A stretch of 64,000 nt of DNA from Oxytricha trifallax (lineage: Eukaryota > Ciliophora > Spirotrichea > Sporadotrichida > Oxytrichidae): contig ARYC01017295.1 in assembly GCA_000711775.1 (NCBI GenBank), positions 121,215 to 185,214 on the forward strand, read 5' to 3'. Under the pieces are notes generated by a model. It saw only the letters and a list, made by a program, of their open reading frames with translations. It made no database searches and was not told where the DNA came from. Made by a program: the position numbers and the translations under genes. Of the stretch, positions 11,655 to 21,586 are shown one piece after another; the first letter of the stretch is position 1; each line of letters begins with the position of its first letter.

Positions 11655-14481
11655 TCATCGAGTTAATTCATCTGAGTTTTTATCTATCTCATCCTTTTGT
11701 CCATTTACTATTTGCTTACTTTGTTATAATATTTCTAGTAATCTTTCATAAATTCCTTCAAGATCGTCTAAATCAAATTATTTTTGATCACCAAAGAAAT
11801 CTCCATCGCTCTACTTGATTCTTTACTCCCTAACTTTCGAGATAATTATAATAAGGCTTAATTTTAAATTTTAGACAAAAATAAATATGAACTTTGAAGG
11901 CAATTGAAGTTTTCCCTCTCTCCATTACATCAATAATCTTTTTTATTTAATTGAACAAAAAACTATAGTTTAAAACCTATCTAAGTTTCTAGGCAAATTT
12001 GCTTTTTCCTTAATTTTCCCTCCCTCCTTATGAGTTAAAATTTTCATATGAAATTGCCAGAGAGTTTCTTTTGCTATTGTTAGCAAAGATATTTTTCAGC
12101 CTGCTTCCCTAATTATTAGGATTTTTGTTTTTCATTTTTAAACATGCCCCATTATTCAATAAATTTGAACTTTAGTGCTATTAAGCTGCATTTACAAATG
12201 AAAATTTTTAAGGCGAATTACTATTTTGAGGAGTCATACTTTTTATTTTCGCTTTTTACTTGTCATTTGGAGAGCCTTTTTTACTGTTACTACGACTATT
12301 AATTTCTTTCAAATTAAGATGAGGCATAAATTTCTGACTTGATCTTGGAGTATAGTGATCTTACTAGATCTAGGCTTTATTTATGTTTGAAACTTCCTTG
12401 TAGAATCTTTCAAATTAATCGAAAGATGATGATTATTTCTTCATTATACCTTAACTCACATTTTTCTATGACAAGCTTCATTCTATAGCAAACTTGCTAG
12501 AGAAAAGTGTTTAAGAAGTAATTTATCTTGTTGAATATCGACTGATCTTTTTGTATTTCAAGTATGATTTAATTATACTTCAATTTAATGTTGTTGTTAT
12601 GAGATAATTTTTATTTCTCACTCACTGAATTTTCAGTTCTCATCGTCTTGTACTAAAACTACGGATTCTTTACTCTTTCTTTAAGCAAGCAATTTTTCTA
12701 AGTCTTTCATTTGATTTAATTAGTTTAACAATTTTTCAAGTTAACTTGTGCTTTATTACTTTTATCCAAATAAATCATTGTAGAGTTTATTTTTCGAATC
12801 TAATCTAAACTGAGAATTCTCAAAGTTTTTTTTTATATAATATCTAAACTTAATGCCTTGAATTACAATGTTTATTTTTGTATCTTTGAGATTTCTTCCA
12901 TATTTTATTAAGAAATGCATCAGTCAATTTTTATTCATAGCCTATAAGTAATTCATACTAATTTTTCATGATATCTTCATTTATAATAAATATTAATTCT
13001 AGACTTTGGGTAGTCTTTCTTCTTAAAGGACTGTTCATTCTTTAAGAATCATTCGTATGAAGCTTTCTTTGAGAGCTTCCAATATTATTACTTTGAGGGA
13101 TCAATCTCACAATTTACTAACTTGTCTCTCTATTTCTAATTTAAGATTTACTTTGAGGACTTTTAGTCTCATTAAACTCCAAAATTTTATTTAAAGGTTT
13201 CTAGTTTCTTACTGACAACTCTTTTTAAGTATCTTCTCTTTGATCAAGGTGTTACTTTAAATCTTCAATTATTTATGTGGTTCCTGTTTATTTTTAAACC
13301 TTCTGAAGATTCAAGGAAATTCTTCTACTATTAGATGTACGTTCCTCATTTTATGAATCTTTTACTTTCACTTAATCAATAATTCTTGAAAAATCTACCA
13401 CTTTCTGAATAAAGACAAAGTCAGAGATGAATTTATACTCCCGCTCTTTAATCTATTCTTTTTTTTGCTCAAATTTATTAAAATCCATTTTTTAGTTTTC
13501 TTTCTTGATATTAAGGAGCCTTTATGACAATCTCTTAAATTCCATTTACCTATCTACATATTCTTTTTTTAATTCTTAGTTTTCTTTAAGTTCCATTAAA
13601 AGTTACTGTCTTCTCTCTTATATTAATGATTGATGCTTTTTCCTCATTTCGTTCAAATTTCTTCTGAATTATATGATGCCATCCAGAGAGTTTTTCTAAT
13701 AAATAGTAATTGAATATGATATGATTTGACTTACGTTTCTTGAAGTTGAAAGCTGACTCACTCTTTAGATTCCCTCAGAAAATGCATAAGTTTTTTCATA
13801 ATCGGGTGATATTTTTGAAAGTTTCAATCCGTCATGTACCTTTTATTCTTTAAGTTCGAATAGCATATATTCAAGTTGTTCTTTTTCAAGTTCTGGCATT
13901 ACAGCTTTATTCTCTGCGTCATATAATGGTTAAAATATAGAGTTTGACTTTTAAGTAAATAAGGAAAATGTGGATGAAAAAACTTAATTATAGAGTCTAT
14001 CTTAAACATTATCTCCTCGTTTTTCAATCTCTCGAACACTGAAAATTGAGGCTAAATGCTCAGAGCTAATTTAAGATTTAATTTCAACATTTGACCAAAG
14101 ACCAGATGCATCAAAACGATTTCCATCTTTCATTTGTGTTCTAAGCTCTTTAAGCTTTAATACTTCTAAGCTAAATCCATTTCTAGATTTTTCTATTTCT
14201 TTTAATATGTAGTTTACTTGATCTAGCTGTTGTTTTAACTATAAGTCAGAATATTATTATAGAACTTTGTAAATATATAAAAGTTAAGTGAAGTTCATTC
14301 AAATTTGTTTTACTCAAATATTTTAGAGTACTTGCTATAAGTTTTGATCTAAATATCTTACCTCTTAAACTTGACTTTCTGATAGTACTTTTTTTTCTTT
14401 AGCTTCAAGTTGTAGAGTGAATTAATCAAGCTGGCTATTAAAATCTTCTTCAATAAGATCTCTCTACTTATTTTTATTCAT
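11655..14481 (-). CDS. Coiled-coil / low-complexity protein, unrecognised
   Basis: Starts MNKNKQRDLIEEDFNSQLDQ. A GT-AG intron at 14239-14361 (GTAAGA...TTATAG) keeps the frame. It is followed by long charged helical stretches (KEIEKSRNGF, MPELEKEQLEYMLFELKEQK, MELKENQELKKEYVDRQ) typical of coiled coils. A Ser/Asn/Gln/Lys-rich part follows (about 12440-11830; NSRSNSKKGSPNDKQKAK), then DFFGDQKQFDLDDLEGIYE and a TGA at 11655. Frame changes between blocks (about 13680, 12900, 11830) mark introns or IESs that I did not resolve. Length would be roughly 800-900 residues. Composition suggests a structural or scaffold protein; no named family is supported. Confidence 0.65.
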
Positions 14482-15005
14482 TTTATTTTTTTATATTATA
14501 TTGTTAATACCAATTTATCTATTTCCACTTATTTTTTATATTATTCATCACTCAAGAAATAGTTTGGTAAAGTCAATAATTACATTTATTTAAGTTAATA
14601 CTAAACAAAGAATAAGATTTTTGAGAAATTTAATAGTGTCCTAAGGACCCTTAATTTTCAATTAAAACCATAAAATTTAAGTTTAAAGCGAGAATTTTTA
14701 GCTATAACTAGCACGCAAAGTTAATCTAGCAAACTTCTTCTCATTGTTTAGTTTAAAAGTTATTTAATGATTAAAGTTAATACAAGAGGTTAGAATTATA
14801 TATAGAGAGAGTTGTTCAATTGTTATAAGCAGTTTGATTGGTATAATACTTAATATAAAGAAATTTCAAAGTTTTAATATTAAAAATGTAAAAGTTTGGT
14901 TATTGAGAGTAGATATTTTTATTGCTAATGTTGCTTGTAAACAAGATACATGCACATTTTATTGTAGGGAATCTGAAACTATTTAATTCAGATTTCAGGA
15001 TTTAA
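14482..15005. other. AT-rich intergenic spacer
   Basis: Spacer between the stop of the AT-hook gene and the start of the coiled-coil gene, both on the minus strand. It is AT-rich with no open frame that looks coding. It should hold the promoter of the coiled-coil gene. Confidence 0.5.
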
Positions 15006-16555
15006 TCATTGAGAAAACATAACTATCCTTATATTAGTTCCATCTATTTGACTAGGATCTATAGTAATTAACTTTTGAAAATAAAATGAAAATTGAGGAT
15101 CTTTATCATCTTAATTCTATTTCAAATCTTCATGATGCCCATTTTTACTCTAGTTACAATCATTACTTATTGAACCTGAAACTAAATTCTAGGTATGACC
15201 CTTGCCAAGTTAGATCAGCTTTTTATAGCTCACACTTAACTTGCTGTTATCTGTTTAATCAGACATCAGTTTCTTTAAGGCTCTTTCATGTCTATTCAGG
15301 AAGGTTTCATCGTCTGTTAACTCTATTTCATCGTCACTGCTCTATCCTAGACTTTCTTATGAATTTAAGATCGTTTTATTGCTAAGAATAATATCTATTG
15401 ACTGCATTTCTTGGGAAATTGCGACTTAAATATCAGGGTCTTTGTGAAGGTCTAAAAGCTAACGAGACTCTGGAATGACTATATTCGATTGATTTCTCCA
15501 AGAGGAGGTGTCCATCTCCATGTTGCTTCTCATGGATGAAGGGTGAAATCCAAGCGATACTATATTATTGATATTGTATATATCTGACTTGAGAGATGGA
15601 TCTATCATTTTCTTAAAATATTGGAGGATATCCATTTAGTTCTAAATTGACCCTTTAGAATAAATTAATGAGATTTCATTTAATAAGCTTTCAAAATTGA
15701 AGAAAACTAAATCTTGTACAATTTAATTATAAAGGCAAATGTTATGATCAAACCTAGAACTGAGAAAAGTAGTCTTCTAAACTAAACCCTAAGGCTTGGG
15801 CTTACGACCTCTTTTCTTAGGCTAGTGGTTTATTGAAGATTTACCAGACTTTTTAAGAGATCTCTTCCCAAGAATCGACTAAGTTTAATGGCTATTAAGA
15901 ATATTTTTATACTTTCTCATATTTTTATTTAGCATTTATAGATTATGCCTAACATTCTTAGCAATTTTACTGTTAAAAGTATTTTTTTGGATTTATTGAG
16001 TCTCTATCCTTTCTAATTATTAATTTATAAGGAGGCTATCAGTTGCTAATTGAGCTTGTTTACAGTGTTTACATTAGAAATGATTTAAATTTACCTATTT
16101 TTTTCAATAAATAGAGTTTAAGATAAAATGAAAAGCGCTGGGGTCTCTAGGATTCTTTCTTGGCCTTCCCCTTTTTCTTTTCTCAATCTAACCTAAAGGA
16201 GATCACAAAGCAAATTTCTTAATTTGAATCCAAGTCACAAATTAATTCATATTTTAATGATAAAAGTTCTATCTCTGTTACTAGCATCAACTTTTGCGCA
16301 AAATCGTCCATTCTACATTGTCTTTTAATTCAAAATAGAGATCATTATATACTCTAACAAAATAAAGTCGTTATTTAAATAAAGAAAAGCCAATCACCTT
16401 AGAATTGAATTTAAGATTGAGTAGCTGTTCTTAATTTATAGATTGTCAATTTGTGATTGATTTGGGAAGGGTTTAAGATTTTCTCTTGGATAGAAGGGCG
16501 AGAATGTTTGGTTGGTGGAAGTTTCCACGTAATGTGTAGAATCCTCAATATTCAT
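15006..16555 (-). CDS. AT-hook protein
   Basis: Starts MNIEDSTHYVETSTNQTFSP; the frame runs to about 16400, where a GT donor follows. A middle block reads MDDFAQKLMLVTEIELLSLK. Next comes a block with the AT-hook core KGGRPRKNPRDP, and farther on a second, KKRGRKPKP. The C-terminal block (about 15400-15006) is acidic then Asn/Lys-rich (SSDDEIELTDDETFLNR) and ends IRIVMFSQ at TGA. AT-hooks bind the minor groove of AT-rich DNA, so a chromatin-associated role is likely. Blocks are in different frames, implying unresolved introns or IESs. Confidence 0.6.
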
Positions 16556-16836
16556 TGAAAAGTCGTCCTTTGTCTCTTGCTAGTCTAAAAAAATAGTTTT
16601 ATTAGTTCTATAGATAATTTTATTATCTTAGTTTGATCGTAGTATTGTACATAATAGTATTGTTAAACTCAAAAACTAATATGTACTAAAAATCATTTAT
16701 AATAATATCTTATCTATAAAGAGAGTCAAAACCCCTAAGTGAGGTTTATAAGTGTTTTAATTTTAAGGTATAGTTGGAGTCTTATTTGGGTTAGTAGAGA
16801 AAACGCATGTTTTATTTGAGATTGATATGTATTTAA

Positions 16837-17269
16837 AGTATACTATTGTAGAAATACATTTGAATTTGGAAAATTAATTATAATTAAATTTATTATAATT
16901 TAAAATCAAGGCAGTTAAAGTTGGCCAATTTAAACGATCTTAGGCTCATTCGATAGAGAATTCAAAATTAGCTGGACTTTATTATTGGCGGTACTATTTT
17001 ATCGCATCCAGGGAGCGAGATAACTCGACTTTAATGTGAGGCTATAATTTAATGAATTTAGATAAGTTTAATTAAAGTCGAGTTATCTCGCTCCCTGGAT
17101 GCGATAAAATAGTACCGCCAATAATAAAGTCCAGCTAATTTTGAATTCTCTATCGAATGAGCCCTAGATCGTTTAAATTGGCCAGCTTTAACTGCCTTGA
17201 TTTTAAATTATAATAAATTTAATTATAATTAATTTTCCAATTTCAAATGTATTTCTACAATAGTATACT
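16837..17269. mobile_element. Foldback element, copy 1, inside TBE-C
   Basis: Two arms of about 190 bases (16845-17035 and 17071-17261) are near-perfect reverse complements around a 35-base spacer. They include GATAACTCGACTTTAAT and its inverse. The inner tips start ATTGTAGAAATAC; outside them lies AGTATACT on both sides, which is itself palindromic and could be an 8-base target duplication. It sits about 10-20 bases downstream of the 57-kDa stop region. It encodes no protein. It is homologous to copies at 27546 and 51642, but its arms are far better preserved, so it is the youngest. Confidence 0.9.
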
Positions 17270-17280
17270 TAAATCAACAA

Positions 17281-18721
17281 CTTTTATATACTTGTCATTA
17301 TTATACCTTTTAAATCTTGCTGTCCTAAATGGCTCTGGCATGTCATCTAAGCTTTACCTAGGATAGGCTGGTGCTCTTACGATTATCTTCTCTACTGTCC
17401 TTTTAATTTCTTAGCAAGCTTCATCTTACTTAATATGCTTCTCTGCTAAGTTTATTGATTATTTTTCATGCTTAGTTCCAAAGATGACATGCTTTCCATG
17501 TCGCATTCAAGTATTATAGCAGCAACTGCCCATACATCCCACTATACTGAACCATTAGTCCACTTCTCTCTTATTGGGAAGTATCCTAATGTATCAAGCA
17601 CCTTTGCTAAAGTAACTATCTCCTGTCTTATTGCTCTAATGAAATCGATAACTACTATTTCTAAAGGGCAGATGTTCAACATAACATTCTCAGGTTTTAA
17701 ATCTCTGTGAACATAACCAAGCTTGTGAAGTTCTTTGACACCCTTAGTCATTTCAGATAGTATCTCGTTTAAATCATCTGGGTATCTGTTTTGATAAAGA
17801 TACTCTCTAAGAGTCATTTCAAATTTCTTCAGCCTTAGAGCAATTAATCCACGACCGAGAATAACTACATTTAATTTAAGCAAGTTCTTGCAGCCTCTTC
17901 TCTATGTTTCTCTGAGTTTCATATATTCATTAGCAAACTCATTTAGATACTGCTCGTTCTTAGGAAGATAGCTGAAAAGACACACCTTAAAGGCATACTC
18001 TTCAACCACTATGAGTTTAGCTTTAGCAGGTACGTACGTCTAAGTTCATGTAATATTCAATGCTGCTATTAAGATCAACTGCATTTATGGAGGAATAAAC
18101 TTAGCTCTCTCTTAGAAGCGGACTTAGAAGGTTCTACCTGCTGGTTGATTCATTAATTCCATCCGCTTTTATCTTTTAAGTTTCTCCTGTTGCTCTCTTT
18201 ATGATTCAAGAGTATTAGATTTTCTTTTAGCTGGCACTAATTTTTAAGTCTCTTTATCTTAAATTAAAAACTCACTCAGGTGATGCTTATACATTTTCTT
18301 CTTAAATTTAGCTGAGTGAGTATAAGATTCTCACAAGTCGTGCACTAGTATCTGCCATCAACCTTATCATGCTTAACATATACCTTACTCTTACCAGGGT
18401 GTACCTCTTTCATTTGTTCTTAAAGCTTTAATCAGTAGAGAATAAATTTTAGCGGTCTTAGCATTCAAAAGTTTTTATCTTTTCAATCTGTAGATGTTCA
18501 TTTACTTCCTTAACATTCTCAATTAATGTTTAAACTCTAAAATCAACTTTCTGTTTCTTGTCCTAAACTTCAATAATAAAAACCTAGGCTTCAAATTCAA
18601 TAGCTCTTAGCTCTGCCTCCCTCTCAATATAGATAACTTCTGGTTTCTTAGTGGATCCAAAGTTAATCTATGATTAACCAATTCCTAGAGAAGTAGCTTT
18701 TCGGTTTATGTTGACCGCCAT
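17281..18721 (-). CDS. TBE-C 57-kDa protein: zinc finger and kinase-like, damaged
   Basis: Starts MAVNINRKATSLGIG at 18721. The kinase-like part is clear (GYVHRDLKPENVMLN, VIDFIRAIRQE, YFPIREKWTNGSV); the DFN motif of other copies is DFI here. The finger region and linker carry several small indels relative to TBE-B. The end reads ...KRYNNDKYIK and loses the shared TGA by one base. The 347-bp insertion lies directly upstream of the start codon, separating the gene from its usual leader. Confidence 0.8.
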
Positions 18722-18732
18722 GTGTGTTTAAT

Positions 18733-19079
18733 GAGTAATCTCAAATTAATTTTAATCTATTCACTTATTAACTAAATCAAACCATCAATTTAAGTTGTGA
18801 CGTATTTCAGAATGAGTTGACGTGGCAAAGCGTGATTCCTGGATTAGAATCTTTAAGACCAAAAACTCCTTAAAAAACCGATCTGCCTCCCAGTACCACC
18901 TACTCCCTCTAATCAGGATGTAAAACCACAGAGCCAACGTTATGGATGTGGGTACAGAGCCTGAGAGAGTAGGCTTGACTAGAGGTTCATGGTGAAAAAT
19001 CTGCTCGTGTCACTTGCTGCTGGGAACGTAATCCCTGTCCTTTCGCTGTGATAGCTTATCGCCTCTACATGGTGACAGT
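18733..19079 (-). mobile_element. GC-richer 347-bp insertion, SINE-like, at the start codon of the TBE-C 57-kDa gene
   Basis: TBE-A and TBE-B have TTTAAACATGGCGG here. In TBE-C the two halves are parted by about 347 bases, with CATGTTTAA on one side and CATGTGTGTTTAA on the other, a likely imperfect target duplication. Read on the minus strand, the first ~70 bases start GTCACC and close with AAGTGAC, a tRNA-like end pairing. A T6 run lies near 18870, and the tail is AT-rich. Pol III boxes are not convincing. It is markedly more GC-rich than its surroundings. Candidate SINE or retroposed structured RNA. Confidence 0.5.
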
Positions 19080-19657
19080 CATGTTTAAATTCAAATTTAA
19101 ATTTCTATTATAAAGCTCTTAAAACCTCTATAGCTATATCTGGATTATATAGTAGTTGCAAGAGCATTAATGATGGTTTGATCTAAGCGATAAGACTTCA
19201 TATTTATACTCAGTTTATAAATATAATTTTTGTAATTTTACGCTTAATAATTTTGATTTTGGTACCAACTCAGATAAAGTTCAGGTTGGTACTGGTACCA
19301 AATAAGTTTTGAACCATATTGGAACTTTTTCCATTAAAACCAATCTCATTGGATTAAAACTAGGTATTTATTAAGTTTCGATACTATTAAATTGGTTCTA
19401 AATAAATTAAACGGATTGAATACCAGTATTAATTAAATTTAAACAAAAAAACTTAGAACTAATTTAATGGAACTAAATTGATAAAAATGGACCTCCAATC
19501 TCTGAAGTTTGTTACATCTTCTGCCAACTTTATCCACGTATCGTTACCAGGTTGATCTCCTATAAGATGCTCATATTAAATATTAAGTTTTAAATTATAG
19601 ATTCCAGAAGTCTATTAATTAAAACTTGAAATTCAATTAATAGGAAGAGGAAAAAAG
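19080..19657. promoter_or_regulatory. TBE-C divergent spacer
   Basis: Spacer upstream of the 22-kDa and 57-kDa genes of TBE-C, homologous to 4462-5025 in TBE-B. The GGTACC and related palindromes recur between about 19260 and 19440, though degenerate. The 57-kDa side is now separated from its gene by the 347-bp insertion. Confidence 0.35.
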
Positions 19658-20433
19658 ATGGAATCACAAAGTATTGTAATGAAAAGGTTTGAAGCTCAAG
19701 AAATGATTTGAAGATTTAGAAGCAAGAAAGGTCTCTATCGATACCTCAATCAACATGGTAATTATACATTGTAAACTAAAAAAATGCTCTAGTTGGTTTA
19801 TTTCTTCCAACTATGGAAGGTACCAAAATATCATTCCTTAAAGCTATACTCTGTGATGAGAAGAAAGCTTTTTAAAAACAAAGAGATTAATCTGATTGAA
19901 ATACGCAACTACCCAGAGATTTCAGTCACTAATCTCTACGAGAATGCAATGAAAGATGAAGCTGTAGCAGTTTACCTTCCTAGCAAGAAAAAATTCTCAA
20001 ACAAGCTTCCAGAGAGGACCTTCTTCTTTGGTGTTTTTGGTACTTTGAGAGAAAGTTATATAAAAAAATAATTGAAGAAGATCATAATAAAGCTAATTAA
20101 ATGAAAAAAAGAATACTAATAAGTGAGAGCTGGCTTGCTGAACTTAAGAAGCATCCTTATCTTTCTAGTAAGCTTTGATTTATTACTTTTTAGGGAAACC
20201 TGGAACTGGTATATTTCTGATGAAAGAGAATGCAAAGGTTCATAGAGAGAGAGAGAAAGTCTCAAACCATTCATTAAGTTAGCAAGAGACTTTATAATGA
20301 AGTTTAAAAGCCAGAAGATATGAACATAGATGCAGGAGATGGCAGTAAGAGAAGAAACTTAGGGCCTGTCAAGCCTTAAGAAGAAGAAAAGAAAGAGAAG
20401 CCTAATCTTTTTAAGAGTTCGTTTAATATGTGA
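19658..20433 (+). CDS. TBE-C 22-kDa protein with two short introns, one insertion
   Basis: Starts MESQSIVMKRFEAQEMI and ends ...KEKPNLFKSSFNM at TGA. Introns at 19758-19792 (35 nt, GTAATT...CTCTAG) and 20168-20193 (26 nt, GTAAGC...TTTTAG) are at the same codon positions as in TBE-B and TBE-D. Exon 2 shows PTMEGTKISFLKAIL and PERTFFFGVFGTLRE; exon 3 begins KPGTGIFLMKENAKVHRER. One extra T in a run near 19871 shifts the frame. Function unknown. Confidence 0.82.
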
Positions 20434-20439
20434 GCTAAT

Positions 20440-21503
20440 TCATTCATTTAAGTCTAACACTTATTAATAAACATTGATTCTCCCTTTCCTTGCACATATC
20501 GTTGTCTAGTCTTTACCCACTCTCTTGCAACTGCTGTGTATTAGATCAACTGTATCGATTGGTAGATCATGCATTAGATGATACAGCAAGAGTTTCTTGG
20601 AGTGAGTTTTAATCTAACTCCAATAGAACTCAATTCCATTAAATTGTGGGCTATAAGGAACGTTATAAACAGGAGTTATCTTTAACTCTTCATAAGCTTT
20701 CTTAGACTCCTTAGTCTTATGAACTGAGAGGTTATCAACAAACAAGAATATATCTTGATTGTTATACTTATCTTTTAGCTTATGTAAAAAATCTCTATAC
20801 TGTTTTCGCTTGATTGAGAGAGGATGAATGACATTAATTTCTAAACCTGAATCTTTGCTAATACAAGCTAAATTGCATGAGTGACAACCTTTATTTTTTA
20901 AACGTAAACTTCTATATTATCATACTTCTTGTACCATGACTTATCAATAAACGTGTTGAAACGTAAACACTGCTTCATCAATGTGTATGAACTTGATGTT
21001 ACTATCAAAAGCCCTCTGCATTTAATCTTATTTACAGTTTAAATTATTACAATAAAATGGCACTGTAAAATCGATCACTCTCTTCACTCTGTTGACAGTC
21101 TTGAAAGTAATACCATTTCTCCTATAAATATTAGCGATAGTCTATGGAGAGATGCGCATGTTAGGAAACTTGCGATGAAACATCACAGCTCTCTAGTCTG
21201 ATGGAAAGTGTGCCACTACAAAAAAGCTTAGAGTCACAGAGGTAGTCAATATGATATCTGAAAGAACTTTTATTTTCTTGCAAGATGTTATCAAGAACCA
21301 TAATTAAAATGCTAAACAGCTAGCAAGCAATGATACATTACAGTTGAGGCACTCTTGAATATAATATTTGCTATATCTGAAAAATTCAGCACTGGTTTGA
21401 CTTAGTCTATATTAATACTTGTACCATACCAAAGCTTAAGCAAAAAATCTAAACATTTTTCATCATAAATATACCCTAAATTTCGCTAAATTCTATTTCT
21501 CAT
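20440..21503 (-). CDS. TBE-C transposase (Tc1/mariner-type DDE), damaged
   Basis: Starts MRNRIQRNLGYIYDEKCLDF. The core motifs are visible: DNLSVHKTKESKKAYEEL around the second Asp and PQFNGIEFYWS with the Glu. It ends at TGA 20440-20442, six bases from the end of the 22-kDa gene. Several small indels, for instance in the region matching WAHFPLDQRAVMF of the family and near 20900, break the frame. Confidence 0.88.
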
Positions 21504-21586
21504 TATACAATTTGGCCTAATTTCTCTTCAAACCCCAACTATACACTACATATCAAAGCACTTATAAACCTCTCTAAGAGGTTTTG

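Larger units (their letters stand above)
16727..21586 (-). mobile_element. TBE-C, full-length element with two later insertions
   Basis: 4860 bp between inverted ends and flanked by AGT (16724-16726 and 21587-21589), an ANT-type duplication. Each end has only one C4A4 unit (CAAAACCCCTAAGTGAGG on the left; the right end matches it in inverse), unlike the two units of TBE-A and TBE-B. Gene order is inverted relative to TBE-B. Removing the foldback element (16837-17269) and the 347-bp insertion (18733-19079) leaves about 4.08 kb, the normal TBE length. Genes show several small indels. Confidence 0.93.

Noticed and set aside
15086-15385. Plus-strand open frame of about 100 codons
   Set aside because: The minus strand gives a better coding frame (acidic, Asn/Lys-rich end of the AT-hook protein); the plus-strand frame is its shadow.
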